Source: Paracentrotus lividus (lineage: Eukaryota > Echinodermata > Echinoidea > Camarodonta > Echinidae). From it: a stretch of DNA of 64,000 nt. Position 1 is the first letter of the stretch, and each line of letters starts with the position of its first letter. The notes under the pieces are model-generated. The model ran no database searches, was not told the origin of the DNA, and was given only the letters and a program-made list of their open reading frames with translations. A program made the translations under genes and the position numbers. Shown here piece by piece: positions 11,361-24,108 of this stretch. The DNA lies in the NCBI GenBank assembly GCA_940671915.1, contig CALNVZ010003426.1, forward strand, positions 40,122,604 through 40,186,603. Reading direction: 5' to 3'.

Positions 11361-11641
11361 AGATCTAAGCAATACCACTTTCATACTTTGCAACTCCCGA
11401 CTGACATATCTTGCTGGATGCATTATAAATCATCCATTTTTCTATTCCATTCCTTACCGGAAGTTCTATTCATGCTTTCTTTATTCTTGTTCATTTTGTG
11501 TTTATGATGGTACGACCATTTCTGTGTTTTTTTTTCTGCAATTTATAATATCATCTTTATCAAATAACGATAAACATTATTTTTTGGTATTTTATGTATA
11601 TATATTGTGTGCTCAATTATGTGCTTGAAGAATTTTATATG

Positions 11642-11647
11642 AATAAA
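11642..11647 (+). terminator. Poly(A) signal candidate for the 7620 gene
   Basis: AATAAA followed about 20 bases later by a GT/T-rich element (TTTTTGTGTCTCTTTA), the textbook arrangement. It would imply a 3' UTR near 1.05 kb. Weaker AATAAA motifs occur at 11045-11055. Confidence 0.4.
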
Positions 11648-12064
11648 TGGTGATGAAATGTCACTTTTTGTGTCTCTTTATTTTGGAAAAGGTTAATCCA
11701 CGAATGATGTCAGTGAATGGCAGCGGGGTAATGGAAAACACATGATGAAAGACATTTCCCAACTTAATAATAATGTAGACTTCCTAAATACTGATATTGT
11801 ATGGATTTAGACTGAGCATGACTAAGTGTGTTTGCGGGTTATATGATTAATCATCACAAGGATTATCGGTGTGTGAAAACGTTTTCTTCTCAACCCAGTA
11901 TGTGTGAGAGTGTGTTTTTCTTTCTAACTTTGTACCAGGGTCAAGGTCTATGTCACAACACATTCATACATACGAATATAAAGTTGTGTAAAAAATTCAT
12001 AGTACGAGAAATCAAGGTGAAATTTAAAGGATTATACAGTTTGAAAAAAGGTGGATAAAAAGAA

Positions 12065-12127
<63 letters not shown>
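12065..12127. repeat. (AT)n microsatellite
   Basis: About 30 TA units ending directly at the transposon-like end at 12128. Confidence 0.9.
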
Positions 12128-12130
<3 letters not shown>

Positions 12131-12160
12131 TGGTGGCCAAAATTATTAGAACACCTGAAC
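12128..12160 (+). mobile_element. Tc1/mariner-like terminal sequence
   Basis: TA followed by CAGTGGTGGCCAAAATTATT, a sequence of the form seen at Tc1-like transposon ends. I found no matching inverted end in the next kilobase, so the element is either truncated or its other end has diverged. The A/T-rich DNA to about 12960 may belong to it but shows no transposase. Confidence 0.35.
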
Positions 12161-15100
12161 CTACACAAAGTCTATGGCATTATCAATGCCGTAGTTCATT
12201 TGCCGAAATCAGATTAAAGATATCTTTTGTGTGCCATGAGCTTTCATGACTTTTTAGCATAGGGTCTTAAGTATATGTAGACACCAAATTTATATAGTTT
12301 CGACCATTTGGTAATGTGCAACATACTTGTGTATTAAACATGTAGTCCAAATGCAGAGAAGTAAAATGCCAATTACTTATGCAGATTGCTCAAAAAATAT
12401 TTGAGGTAGAAGTATGAAACTTAGCAGCCTTATTTATTTTAATATACCTCAAATACATGCTAAGTTTCAGAAAATTTGGTCAAATGGGGAGGGTGGATTC
12501 GCCCCCACCCTTGGTGGTGAGATGACCAAAATAACCATGCCCATTGGAGGTTAAGACTATTTTTTATAATTTAATGAAGACACTCCTTGTAAATGTATAT
12601 TTTTTAAAAGGAAATTTTATGAGCAATTCAAATATGCTGAAATATTAAGGGTCATTGGAACGGGGGACTTAAATAGGGGCACTTAATTAAAAATTTGGGG
12701 CCCTTCAAAAATAATTTAAAAATCCCCACATAAGATGTAACTACTTCACCCTGTGTTGTAATGAATGCCATTTTTGACATCCTCAGGAAATTTTCTTTCA
12801 GAATATATATACTTTTGTAGGGAGAGGCTTAAAATGTTTAACGTTATGACACTTTGATCCTGAAAGGGGCAAGATTTCTTAGATTTTTCAATCGGTGGTG
12901 TGACATAAAAAAAGGGTGACTTGGGGGCGAGTTCCCAACGCATGGCTTTGTTATTTAGTTTTTAAAGCATAATGATGATATTCGGAGACATTCCAACCAT
13001 TTTATAGGTATTTAAATGGTCAACTGAAATATATATATATATATATGTAAGGGGGAAACGTGACCTGGAATTTTCTAGGAGGGTATGGTACCCGAGGAAA
13101 TTGCGAAGACTGAGCAAAAAATAAAAGTATAGAAAATCGAATAAATACTGCACCGTCCTATTCAGGTCGTCAAGTTACCTAAAATACAATCTTTCACTTT
13201 AGAAATCGGATAAATTTCTCGCTCGGTCGCTGTACTCTCTTACTGTTTCCTTGCTTGTTTGTTTGTTTGTTCCTTTTTTTTTTTTTTTTTTAATTTTAAG
13301 CTTTTACAAGGGACGGGTCAAGAATATTACTCTGCAAACGGCCATAAATAGGCATTCATCAGACCTAAAAAATAAAAAAATAAAAAAATAAAATAGAATG
13401 AGAAAACTAGAATAAACCAAATGAATAAGTTTGAAATCAAAATACAATAAAAAAAAATACAAATAGCTAAATACAATAATAACACATTTCTGCTTAAATG
13501 TCTACATATTGTTAACGATCATCATGAAAAAAAGTTTTATCATGATGAAGTATGTTGACATATTCGTAAGGAAAATTAATCCTAACATTTGATCAAATAC
13601 AAATTCCGCACCATGGAAAATGCATAAATGCAAATAACCCCAATCCCACCAAAAAAGGGCAAAATGAAATATAAAACCTTAAAACCTTTTAAAAGCACAA
13701 CTAGCCCTCTCGCTCGCTAGCAGGATAAGGGTGAGGTCGAAAAGCCACAATCAGACAAGGAAGGATATGACATAGATAGTGACCTTTATGCTTTCTTTAG
13801 TCCCACCTCATCAAAATGAATAAATGTCTACAATATTAATCGTTGCCCTTTTCGACATCCTTCAAGACCCTTAAATTTTAGGTCAGTACGCATGCTAGTT
13901 TGTCGTGCTAAATCGGAAGAGAATTATAGTGACATGACAGTCTGGGTGATATTATTGAATAATTATAGCCTCTTAATTTCTGTAAACCCTGTCAAACTCA
14001 AGGAGTGGGAAGGGTCACATAACCCCGATTTATGATATTTCTGTACTCTGTTCATCATTTTCAGAGAAATATGGTGAGTTTTCATAAAAATATAATGCAA
14101 ACATTTCGATACACATTATTTAGGTGTTTGACATTCGTTGTTTCAATGGAAATCAGAATCGGCAACCACTTTTCTCTCGCCATAGACATAAACAAAAATG
14201 TTTATTTCAAACTAAATTTTCTGTAAGGTTGGTCTTTTTATTTTTCTACTTACTTCTATGTTGACAAATGGCACGAGGAACATTAATATCATCATGATAA
14301 TGCCATTTGCATAATCATGAAAAAAAAAAATGACTACACAAGTCTAAATGGCACAAAAAACAAGTAAAATTCCCATAGGTTATTACATCGAATAGTGATA
14401 GAAGTAATTAAGATGCATTTTCTTTTTTTTTTTTCTTTATTTTACTGTAGTAGCCCCACCATGCGGCGAATTTGAGCGATTCTAGTTAAACAAAATTTTG
14501 GACTAATAGTTGATCAATAGTCGTGTAAAATAAAAGTGACTGTATACGCCACTGTTTGATTAATTTAAATTTTTTGTGACTTCATAATAATTGGTCTAAT
14601 TTCGATTGTGAAATATTAGGTAAACATGGTATAAACAACGTTTTCTAGCTTAATGCAGTCTTGGAAATGAGAACAAATTAAAATAATGCGTAACCTATAT
14701 ATACGCTCACGTATTTCATAATTTTGATTTCATTTTTTAAAAATCCTTCAATCCCACACATAAAATAGCTTATGGGATGATAAATTTCATTGGCGGATGT
14801 ATGTATTAGAAGGGGAAAACGATTTGGCCAAAAATAGTCTGTCGCGGGGGAAAAAATTAGGATAAATATACCGAAAATGACTGAGCCAAAGAGACGAGCC
14901 AACTTAATCTAATAATAGACGCTGATGTATTATGTCATGAGATTTGATAATTTCTATTGTAAATTTTGGTGTTCCTGCATCGTAGCAGTATTTGCAAGGG
15001 CGTGGCGGAGAGGGATGGAGAGGAGGGGGGGGGGCGATTTAAATTTTGATTTTGATACTTTGCATGCCTTGAGATTATGATGAAAAAATAATAAAGTAAG

Positions 15101-15515
15101 GTGTATTTTAGTAAATATTAGTAACAGCTGCTCAATGTAAATTGATTTATTGCTATATTGTAGCAGCTACACCGGACAAGTCACTTTATTTACCAATTTC
15201 TTCTCATCGGTTTTTAAATAACACCAGACTTTGTAATTTTGTGACAGATGTTTTAACCTGTAGGGAGTTGATTACGTAAAAGTCCGACACTTACAAATTT
15301 ACGCTTTTATACCTGCACGAAGAAAAGCTGGCCTTTTTCCTGTAGCCCAATAAACATGACAAAAGTATTGTTCCAAGTTTTACTGTTTTCTCTTAGGATA
15401 TGCATTCTGTTATTAGATTAAACAGTTTATCTTAACGTCTTAAGGATTTTTTAAAATTTAATTTTGTTTTACACAACTGTAGCATGTTAATAAATCAATA
15501 ATAAATATATTAATA
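12161..15515. other. Intergenic, no gene recognised
   Basis: AT-rich with short A/T homopolymers and a small (TA)n at 13029-13047. No reading frame here shows a domain or believable splice pattern. Confidence 0.4.
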
Positions 15516-15842
15516 CACTGTAAAAAAAAAAAAAAATAAAAAAATACAGCAAAGTGATGTCAGCAGAGTCGCCATACAAAAATGTAATTTAAAAAACAGT
15601 TTTGTTGTAAATTTCTCCTCTAAGAATTTATGTAAGAGAAGGGGGAAAAAATCATTAAAGTTCTATAGCGTACGTATTTGGTTAAAACGGAACAAATGTG
15701 TTACTCCTGATGTATATTTTGTATTTCTCAGGTAATTATTTGCAGGAGAAATTTACAACAAAACCGTTTTTTAAATTACACTATGTATGGCGACTCTGCT
15801 GACAGCAGATTTGCTGTAAAAATACAAATATTTTTTACAGTG
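15516..15842. mobile_element. TA-flanked MITE, 327 bp
   Basis: CACTGTAAAAA at the left end mirrors TTTTTACAGTG at the right, each flanked by TA (15514-15515, 15843-15844). Long inverted similarity continues inside, for example CAGCAGAGTCGCCATA (15562) against TATGGCGACTCTGCTG (15786) and GTTGTAAATTTCTCCT against AGGAGAAATTTACAAC. Confidence 0.85.
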
Positions 15843-15844
15843 TA

Positions 15845-18828
15845 CCCTACTGTTGAACTAACATTCATGTGATAAAAACTCCCAAACTTTGTGATTTGAA
15901 AAATTAGTATACCTTGATTTCTTTATTTTAATGAAAATGTATGTCTTCAACTTAAGAACCATCTTGTAAAACTTGATGGAAACTATGTTCTACATATTTT
16001 ACCCATGGATGTATTTTAAGATATATGCCTAACACTTTTAATAAAAGCAAGAATGATTTCATTTCTGCTCTAATTCTTTGACTAACAAATATTTTGGTTT
16101 GATCAGACGTTCAATTCTTACTGTCAGACAAGAGGATCTCCATTTGTTTGAAGAAAACTCCTCATGTGTAAATAGATTACAAGATAAAGGGGAATAATTA
16201 CATTAGTACAGCGACAGGTGAGACATTTTAACTAAAGCTGTTGCACTTTCACAGGCCTTCAGGTTATATGGGATACTCTCTATTATCATAAATTAACGCC
16301 AATCTCAAACACGTCAAAGGTTATAGGCCTACCTAAACACACATGCCTGTATACGAGAACAAGAAGCGACATCAATTCTGGTTGAAACCGAATTCCTTCA
16401 AAACATGCAAATATTTAAAACAAAGAAGATCAATTAATAAATAATATAAACATTGAAACTACCCTAAGAACATATCAATTCTAGTTGTAAACTTAAGAGA
16501 TAGAGGGCGCTACCATTCTACTCAAAGCGAGCGCGCCCATTGACTTTTTTTTTGTTTTTGGACAGTTTTTCACTTTATTTTCTTTATTGTGGCGAGCAAC
16601 TACATTTTCAAAGAAATGATCAACTTGAATAAGTACGCTAAGAGTCTGAATTTTTCAAAAATAGGAATAACTTATTGCAAAGGGAAAAAAAAAGTCCTGT
16701 CACTTGTGTCAATTCAAAAGCCTAGACAGATCACATTCCTGTACAATATGGTATATTTTGCTCTCAAAATAGGCATGCGCTGCATAGTTTTGATCCTCGA
16801 TGCCGCATTATACTATTATCATGATTATAGCTTATTGATCACAGGGAAATTAAAAGCTTGAATTCTCAGCATTCCGGAGATGGTACATTCATTTTAATTG
16901 ATTAAAAAAAAGTCCTGTCACTTTAAACATAATCATAAGAGGTTCTTTCCTCGACTAGTCAATATTTACGCTTATCACATGCATATCGCATAGAAACATG
17001 TGAACGGCGTCTTCACAAGACTTGTGACAAGTTCACAATCTATGTCATTGTTTTGAGCATCAATTTATATGAATTGCATATTCTGATTACAACTTCAGCA
17101 TAATAATGTTATAAGCTTGCCCAAATGTGTATTTCCTCCATCTGGTCTGGAGAATCTATTAACTAACGACATGATAAAAGTTCATCAATTTCTTTCATCT
17201 CCATGAGTAGATTGCTCAACCGAACGGACAATACCATTTCCACTGCAGGGAAGTCTTCTTACGCGAGTTTTTGTGAGCTAATTTAGTATTGCATCCAGCT
17301 GTATAGATTTCTGCGCTTCTCAGCCGTATTTTCCTACGTCACTTTGTTGTGTCTGGCCTCTTAGATAATGGACGCGCCTTGTTTAATTACGATTTGATAC
17401 CGCACGTTGGTATACGTTAACTTTACATTTTACATAGAGTAGAATTGATATGTGTGTTTTTGCATAGACTCTTACTTCATTTAGTGCCATCTAAATGTTG
17501 TTTGTATAATACAATAGCACATTAATTGTTTTAAAACATTTCAACCGATTTCAACATGGCAACATCAACATAACACACTAATTACTCAAATTTATGTAGT
17601 CATGAAATATTGATAATAATTAACATTTTTATAGGACTTTATAGCTATTATTATAAAGTGAATTATATAATCAAAAGGCCTGCTATTGTCTGTTTTCAAT
17701 TTATTACAAAGGAGAAGAATCAATATTTCAATTTCATTAAATAATCCATGTCGATTCTTGTTATTTATTATAAATAAATTTAAAAAATTTAAGAGAATGA
17801 TATCCATATAATTGAGACCTCCGCTTGACATACTCGAATTTAATATCATCATCAAGGTAGAAAGGAAGACAGGATGCCATAGCAACTAGATATTAATAAC
17901 TGAATCATAGAAAATATCCGTTAATTATAAGCAGAGCAGGAAACTTTTCTTTTATAAGGGTAAAAGAGTCCCCCTCGAAATAATTCTGACCTCAAGCCTT
18001 TAATCGTTTGACATTTTCCGAACAGTCACTTATAATTTGACTTGTTGGTGTAAATTGCTTCGAATGCAGGGAATAATAATTGACTGAGTTTGGCATAGCT
18101 TGGTTTGGGGGCACGGTTTTTAAAATTATCTCCGGAGACAGAAACGGGGGCGGATGTTCCGGGGAGCAATCGGGGGAGGAAGCCGGTCGTTTGAGGGGAA
18201 TATCACGTGCCGGAAATCGAAGGTCTTTACGATGACAATTTTCTGACCCCGAGGAGGGGTTTGATAACCCTTACTTTTTAGGTACTAGTAACCAAAACCC
18301 AATAAGGTAATCAATGATATACGAACAATAAAATGAGAGGAGAAATTAGAAATAAGAATTGGTTAATATAAAACAGGACAATTGTTTAATACAAAACTCC
18401 ACAAGATTCCCCAACTTTCTTATTTCAAAATTGATATGGCTGAAACTTTTTTTTTCAGATTAAAGATATTTCAGGTTCTTACTATAATTCATGTATGGTG
18501 TTCTATTTAACAGCAGTGGACCATGAACGCTAAGAATATGCAATATGCAATCGTCATTGTATCCACTAGAAGCATAATAACGGGTGATTTCCATTCACTT
18601 TTGTGTGTTGTATTAGAAGAAATTGATTTAAAAGAATAATGATTATGTAATAGTTCCAAAGAGCTGCAATTCATATTTAAAACAAATGTTACGAAAATTG
18701 ATGACAGCTTGTTCAGAGGACATTAAGGAAGCTTTGTAATTTGCAAAAGCTGTTTGCATTTGTTCATAATCAAATGGAATAAACAACTTGTACTTTTAAT
18801 CCCTCTTACAAAAAATGCGCCAACGTAA
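15845..18828. other. Intergenic, with one GC-rich patch
   Basis: No gene recognised. At 18120-18260 a G/C-rich patch stands out from the AT-rich background. It has several CpGs and an E-box CACGTG near 18208, and may be a regulatory element or a repeat remnant. Confidence 0.35.
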
Positions 18829-19089
18829 GGGTGGTATCTCACTTCGCGGAAACAAAATTGAGACAGATTTGCCGGCATTGCATTGTACTACCTTTTTCCG
18901 CGAAGAAATCTTTTGTGTGACGTACAAAAGGTTACGTTTCATAAAAGACGGATTAGCCAGCATGCCATTGTACTAGATATGTCTCTTGTAGCACACAAAT
19001 CTGTCGCGGAGACAAAGGCGACATATATAGTGCAATGCCATGCGGGCAAATCTGTCTCAATTTTGTTTCCGCGAAGTGAGATAGCACCC
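18829..19089. mobile_element. TAA-flanked MITE, PIF/Harbinger-like
   Basis: TAA duplicated at 18826-18828 and 19090-19092 flanks 261 bases. The ends are inverted: GGGTGGTATCTCACTTCGCG against CGCGAAGTGAGATAGCACCC, with further inverted similarity (AATTGAGACAGATTTGCC against GGGCAAATCTGTCTCAATT). A three-base TWA duplication is characteristic of PIF/Harbinger. Confidence 0.8.
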
Positions 19090-19092
19090 TAA

Positions 19093-20855
19093 GACAGCAT
19101 ACTATTTAAAAAGGAACTTTTTTTTCGTAAGGTATGCAATCAGCCAAGAGAAGCTAGTCAGCAATTTGAATTGTGTAATTTTGTGCGAAGAAAGTGGTGA
19201 CATAATTCGTGTTAGATAGATTATAACAACCTAAACATTTTGAGGTTGATTTTGAGTAGTACTTATTATAAGTTTTAGTTCGTAAGATTTTAAACTTCCT
19301 CGTATGAATATAGGCCTATATATAATGTATGTTATATATTCTTTTTAGACGCAATAGTTATGATAAATGTTGCTCACTGTAGGTTGCTCCCTGAAAATCA
19401 CAACTTCAACAAAATCTTGATTCATATCCAAATGGGTTACAAATAATTTTTAAGGTTGATTTTCATGACGCATTTTCTTCGTTTTATGGATAAACATAAT
19501 TTTCTCTGAAAATCGTTGAAAGATTATGTCACTGATGCAACCTCAAACCCCTCTGTGAATCCATTGTCTTTCATTATGAAGCCATTCACTGTGATTACTC
19601 ATAATCGTGTGCACAGTATGGTGTCGTTACTGTGCCAAACCCCGGGAAAATGATTGATGGGGCCGAGTGAACGAAATTAGTTAAATCGAGGGCAGGGTGT
19701 TTTTATTTTGTTTTTTTATTATTCAATTGCGTGACCCAGTTACTAAAACGTTTATAAATAGACTAAAAACGTCATCTCATATTATAATAGTATACTCAAT
19801 GTTTTTCATTTACCACCCATCCCCCCCCCCTCCCCCCCCCCCAAAAAAAGGGGGTTTGCGTGGTATATTTCTGACGTATTCATGAAAATGAAAAGTCATT
19901 TTTAATACATACATGTCATCATTTTTTAGCTTTTTTCTTTCTTCTTGAGCTTCTTCCTTCTTTATTTTCTTTCTCATCTTCTACTTTATCCCACTTTATG
20001 TTTACAACTCCCTGACTGAGATTTGAATATCACCCTCATAATACTCATTAACTCATACTTGAATTGATTTTTTTTTTCTTATCAATCTTTAGTCATATGT
20101 GACACGTGTGGACATAATGCAAAACCCTTCATTTAACCAATGATTGATATTAATGACCTTAATGACTATAAATGAATATTCAATATCAATGCTCTCAATA
20201 GGTGTCTAATAATCCATAATGGATTTAAAATAATTATATAACGGGAGGTCTAAGTGGGAATGTGAGGTATGCACCTGTTCATGAACTCATAGGGGTATTA
20301 TAAAATATGTAATATTAGGGTATCCATGAGATTAGAAACTTAATTAGCATTACCATAGTTCATCCATGTCGCTTAAAAGTTTGGTACGTTGGATCTAATT
20401 GTGCCAACGTGTGATTTAACTTCACGGAGAAACATTAATGTTTCAAGAATTAAATCATAATCGAGGTTGATTTTTATTAAATGGGCTATGAAAACTCTGC
20501 AGACATGCGCATAGTAAAAATGAAAACTACTCTCAATCGATAACTTTGAGGATTTAATAATTAGACTGAGTTTACCATTTCAAAATTTTGCTTCGTTTAC
20601 ATTCAGGTATCGCATTAGATTTCCACATTTCGAAAAATCGAAGACATGTTCAGAGCATCATGATACCATTGTCAATCGCGTTTAAAAGTCTAGCAGACAA
20701 TTTTAAAGAAGAAGTGCACAGCAACCCCTAGTAAGAAATGGCCGATGGTACAAGTATATGTTAATGTTTTTGATAGATCACTTTTACACAAGGTTAGAAC
20801 TATGTCACTAATATATCGACATTATAAAAACCTGATGAAGATCTTAAATGATCTT
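19093..20855. other. Intergenic, no gene recognised
   Basis: AT-rich with a C-rich homopolymer cluster at 19820-19842. Nothing gene-like was seen. Confidence 0.4.
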
Positions 20856-22460
20856 TATAAACCCCTCCCAAAAAGTTTCGCAAATCGACTTTGGGCCATG
20901 ATAACTTTTCAGGTACGCTTTAGTTATTCCTGATATTCATATCATTGGAAAGATAATTTATTCCCCTTTTTATTGATATCGTATTTGTAATGATTTTGTC
21001 ATGCTTCATTGTACAGAATATCAAAATATGGAGAAAAGTAAAAAGTCAAATGTTGTAAAATGCACTTTTATTGATCACATTGAAGTTCCACAACTTGACT
21101 TTAGGTCCTCATAACTTTGGGGATATTTTCTAATTTTTATTGAATTCTATACCATTGTCAAGTTAATTTATTCCTCTCTTGATTGATACCTTATTTGTCA
21201 TGGTGATGTCATGCCTGGGTCCACAGAACCCCTGAATACATGAATACATTTGTATGTATTGGTATAACTGAATGGAATCTTCTACCTGACGAATGCCGTT
21301 TTGCCCAATCTTTAGCCATTTTAAAAAATCTTATTAAATCTGTTAACTAATTGATTATATGACGGGGGGGGGGGGCAACACTTGTAATAACGACATCCTT
21401 ATTTGATTTTCACACTATGTACAATATAAAGATTCAAGTGAAAGCTGGAGAGGAGTAAATGGCACAGATCTTATTGATAGTGTATATTATGTGAATGTTT
21501 TACCTCTTTTAATTGCTTAAATTCTATTTATTTTTTAATTTAGTCTAATATTCTGTTACTGTTCATGGTGTTATTAAAATGTAAAACTTAATTTTATCAG
21601 AAGACATTTGTTTTTGTTGGTAAGCTATAACTGAATGGAATCTTTTACTTGATGAATGCTGTTTTGCCCAATCCTTAGCCATTTAATAATCTGAATAAAC
21701 CTGTTAACTAATTGATTATATGATTGAGGGGGGGGGGGGGCTACACTTGTAATACCGACATCCTTATTTGATTTTCACACAATGTGCAATATGTAGATTC
21801 AGGTGGAAGCTAGGGGCGGAGTAAATGTCACAGATCTTATTAATTATGTGTGTGCATGTTTGACCATTTCAATTGTTTATATTCTCTCTATTGCTCAATT
21901 TCATCTAATATTATGTTATTGTTCATTTTGTTATTGAATCGATTCAAAGTACAGAGCCTTGTTGCAAACCAGCTATGCTGAACATGTGACCCTGTATAAA
22001 TATGCGAAATAAATAAATAAATAAAAATAAATAAAGTAAAGCGAAAGATAATTTTCAGTTTAAATTTCTGTAACACTACTTTGAACCTTGATACAATAGG
22101 CATTCAATTTGCAACATTTAACTTCTGACTTGTCCTAACATTCAGGTGTTATGTGCATGCAAGAACAACACTATCGTTACAATTAGGGTGTCATTAAAAA
22201 GGGGAATACAATTACTTGACAATGGTATAGAATTTAATAAAAATTAGAAAATACCCCAGACGTTATCAGGGCCTAAAGTCGAGTTGCGGAACTTCAATGT
22301 GATCAATAAAAATGCATTTTACAACATTTGACTTTTTACATTTCTTCATATTCTGATATTCTGTGCACTGAAGCTTGACATAATCATTACAAGTAGGATA
22401 TCAACAAAAAGGGGAATAAATTATCTTTCCAATGGTATGAATGTTAGGAATAACTAAAGC
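20856..22460. mobile_element. Long-arm foldback element, copy A, carrying LINE tails
   Basis: The left arm (20856 to about 21232) and right arm (about 22040-22460) are inverted copies, e.g. TTCGCAAATCGACTTTGGGC, ATTGGAAAGATAATTTATTC and ACATTGAAGTTCCACAACTT against their reverse complements. The right arm stops at AATAACTAAAGC, about 55 bases short of the end seen in copy B. The middle is occupied by LINE 3' sequence. It is the same family as 41150-44680. No coding capacity was found. Confidence 0.8.
21246..22036 (+). mobile_element. Two tandem LINE 3' ends
   Basis: Two direct copies about 374 bases apart begin ACTGAATGGAATCTT (21268 and 21642). Each translates to the C-terminal signature of CR1/L2-like LINEs (TEWNLLPDECRFAQSLAIFK in the first). 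A G-run and TTGTAATA-CGACATCCTTATTTG are shared. The second ends in an AATAAATAAA tail at about 22010-22036. It sits inside the foldback and is 5'-truncated. Confidence 0.7.
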
Positions 22461-22914
22461 GGCGGGCAGGGCGGCGAGAAGAGGAAAATACTGATCAAAT
22501 GAAAGATTTCCATATCTTAATGATTTATCTCTAAGATTAAAACAGAACATTAATACAACTCTGCTCAGTTATAGAAGAACCTAACTTTTCCATAACTATA
22601 AATGGCGGCCTCACGCTCTCTTTAGCGGTTCTGTGACGCACAACGGCCCCACGACTTCCCCGGTCTGTGATCTAGGGAATCAAATAATAAACCTCTAAAA
22701 AACTACATTCAAGCTCACGTGAACAAGACCCACGTCAGTAAGTTCACTTTAAAGGGTGGCTCAGGAGATATCGATGTGGGATTATGATACCATAATAGGT
22801 TATGGCGGTAGATTTTCCAACCCTAAAATGCGAATTCATTTTTACCACCGCAGTGACTGAAAATGACCAGAATAGCTAAGTGAGTTTGCGTTTAATGCCA
22901 TAGTTTAGAAATTC

Positions 22915-23040
22915 AGTGGCGCATCCAGGATTTTAAGGAGCGCCGACGAAATTTTCGGATTTTAACATGAACGGTCAATGAGTGTTTTTCAAATTATAGG
23001 TGGTGGCGCGTCCCCTGCGCCCCCGCCTGGATCCACCACT
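22915..23040. repeat. Short inverted-repeat element (GGATCCAGG type)
   Basis: AGTGGCGCATCCAGGA at the left faces CCTGGATCCACCACT at the right. A right-end copy occurs alone at 23459-23494 and a diverged full copy at 51168-51440. Confidence 0.6.
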
Positions 23041-23562
23041 GGGTATTGTAACCCTTTTCACACCTTACATAAATGTCAGGCATGTGAAAGAAAAGGGAGA
23101 ATGGAAGAAAAAGACATGTAATGATGTTTTTCGGGAGTGCGATAATATGCCTCATTAAAGACAAATTAAAAGGGAAGGAGATTGCAGGGGGCGGCATGAT
23201 ATTGAGACATAAAGCATTATGTAGTAAACTGTTCTCACTAGACGGCAGACTGGAGAGTTTTGAATGATTTTTCTATTTTGGCATGGCCAACTCGAGTGAA
23301 AGGAATTAGCCCCCCCCCCCCCTCCTCCATGGATTTGATTGAAGACAAATATTTTTCGGCAAACGTGTCCTCAAAAAGTAGGGGAGCATCCTACATGCCG
23401 TACCAAAAAATAAAAAATAAACAAAAATAAGAAGCATAACAAACATCTTAAATTAACTTTTGCCCCCTCCCATGAAATCCTGGATCCACGACTGAATAAC
23501 CATAATTAGAACCGTTTTCAAACTCATGTGACAATGTGGCACTTTGTGTTTGTCTTGGTTAC

Positions 23563-23734
23563 TAGAAACAGCGACTGGGGGCTCATTTTGCTTCTCTCTA
23601 GACCTCTTGAATTCAGCTATCGAGTAAGCAAACGATACTGTGTGTTTTAAAGCTGTGCTATCGATATCATTCAGAGCACTAGAACGATCAAAATTATTCC
23701 GGGACAATCTCACGTCACCTTTCACCTTCGTCAT
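23563..23734 (-). CDS. Candidate first exon, unidentified protein
   Basis: From an ATG in good context (CAAAATGAC) at 23734 a frame encodes MTKVKGDVRLSRNNF... through PPVAVSS, 57 codons of ordinary composition, to a modest donor A|GTAACC at 23561. Past that point the frame runs into the GGATCCAGG repeat (SWIQDF), so the long version is not credible. The upstream side is lost in the assembly gap seven bases away. I recognise no family. It could also be chance. Confidence 0.25.
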
Positions 23735-23741
23735 TTTGGTG

Positions 23742-23765
23742 NNNNNNNNNNNNNNNNNNNNNNNN
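23742..23765. other. Assembly gap (24 N)
   Basis: Run of N. The true missing length is unknown. Confidence 1.
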
Positions 23766-24108
23766 GCAAATTGTAAATAGTGGATCTTTCTTGTTGTCTC
23801 TTTGTCTCATATATTTGTATTTTGTCTTTAGATAACGCGAAGTAGTGCAATTTTGCCTCTCATTTATTTGCTAACTCCTTCTAAAATATCCTTAATCCAA
23901 TATTTTGGAAGAGAAGAGGGAAAAAGAACTCCATGAATGTCATAGCAGTATCTTTGATATTCACAACATCATTAAATTGGTGCCATTATTGTCATCATCA
24001 TCATCATTATAATTGTGTTCTTCTTTATTGTCGTTATCGCCATATCATAACAATAAACATCATCGTCATCGTCATTTTCATCATTATTTAACCCCACCTT
24101 TTCAAATA

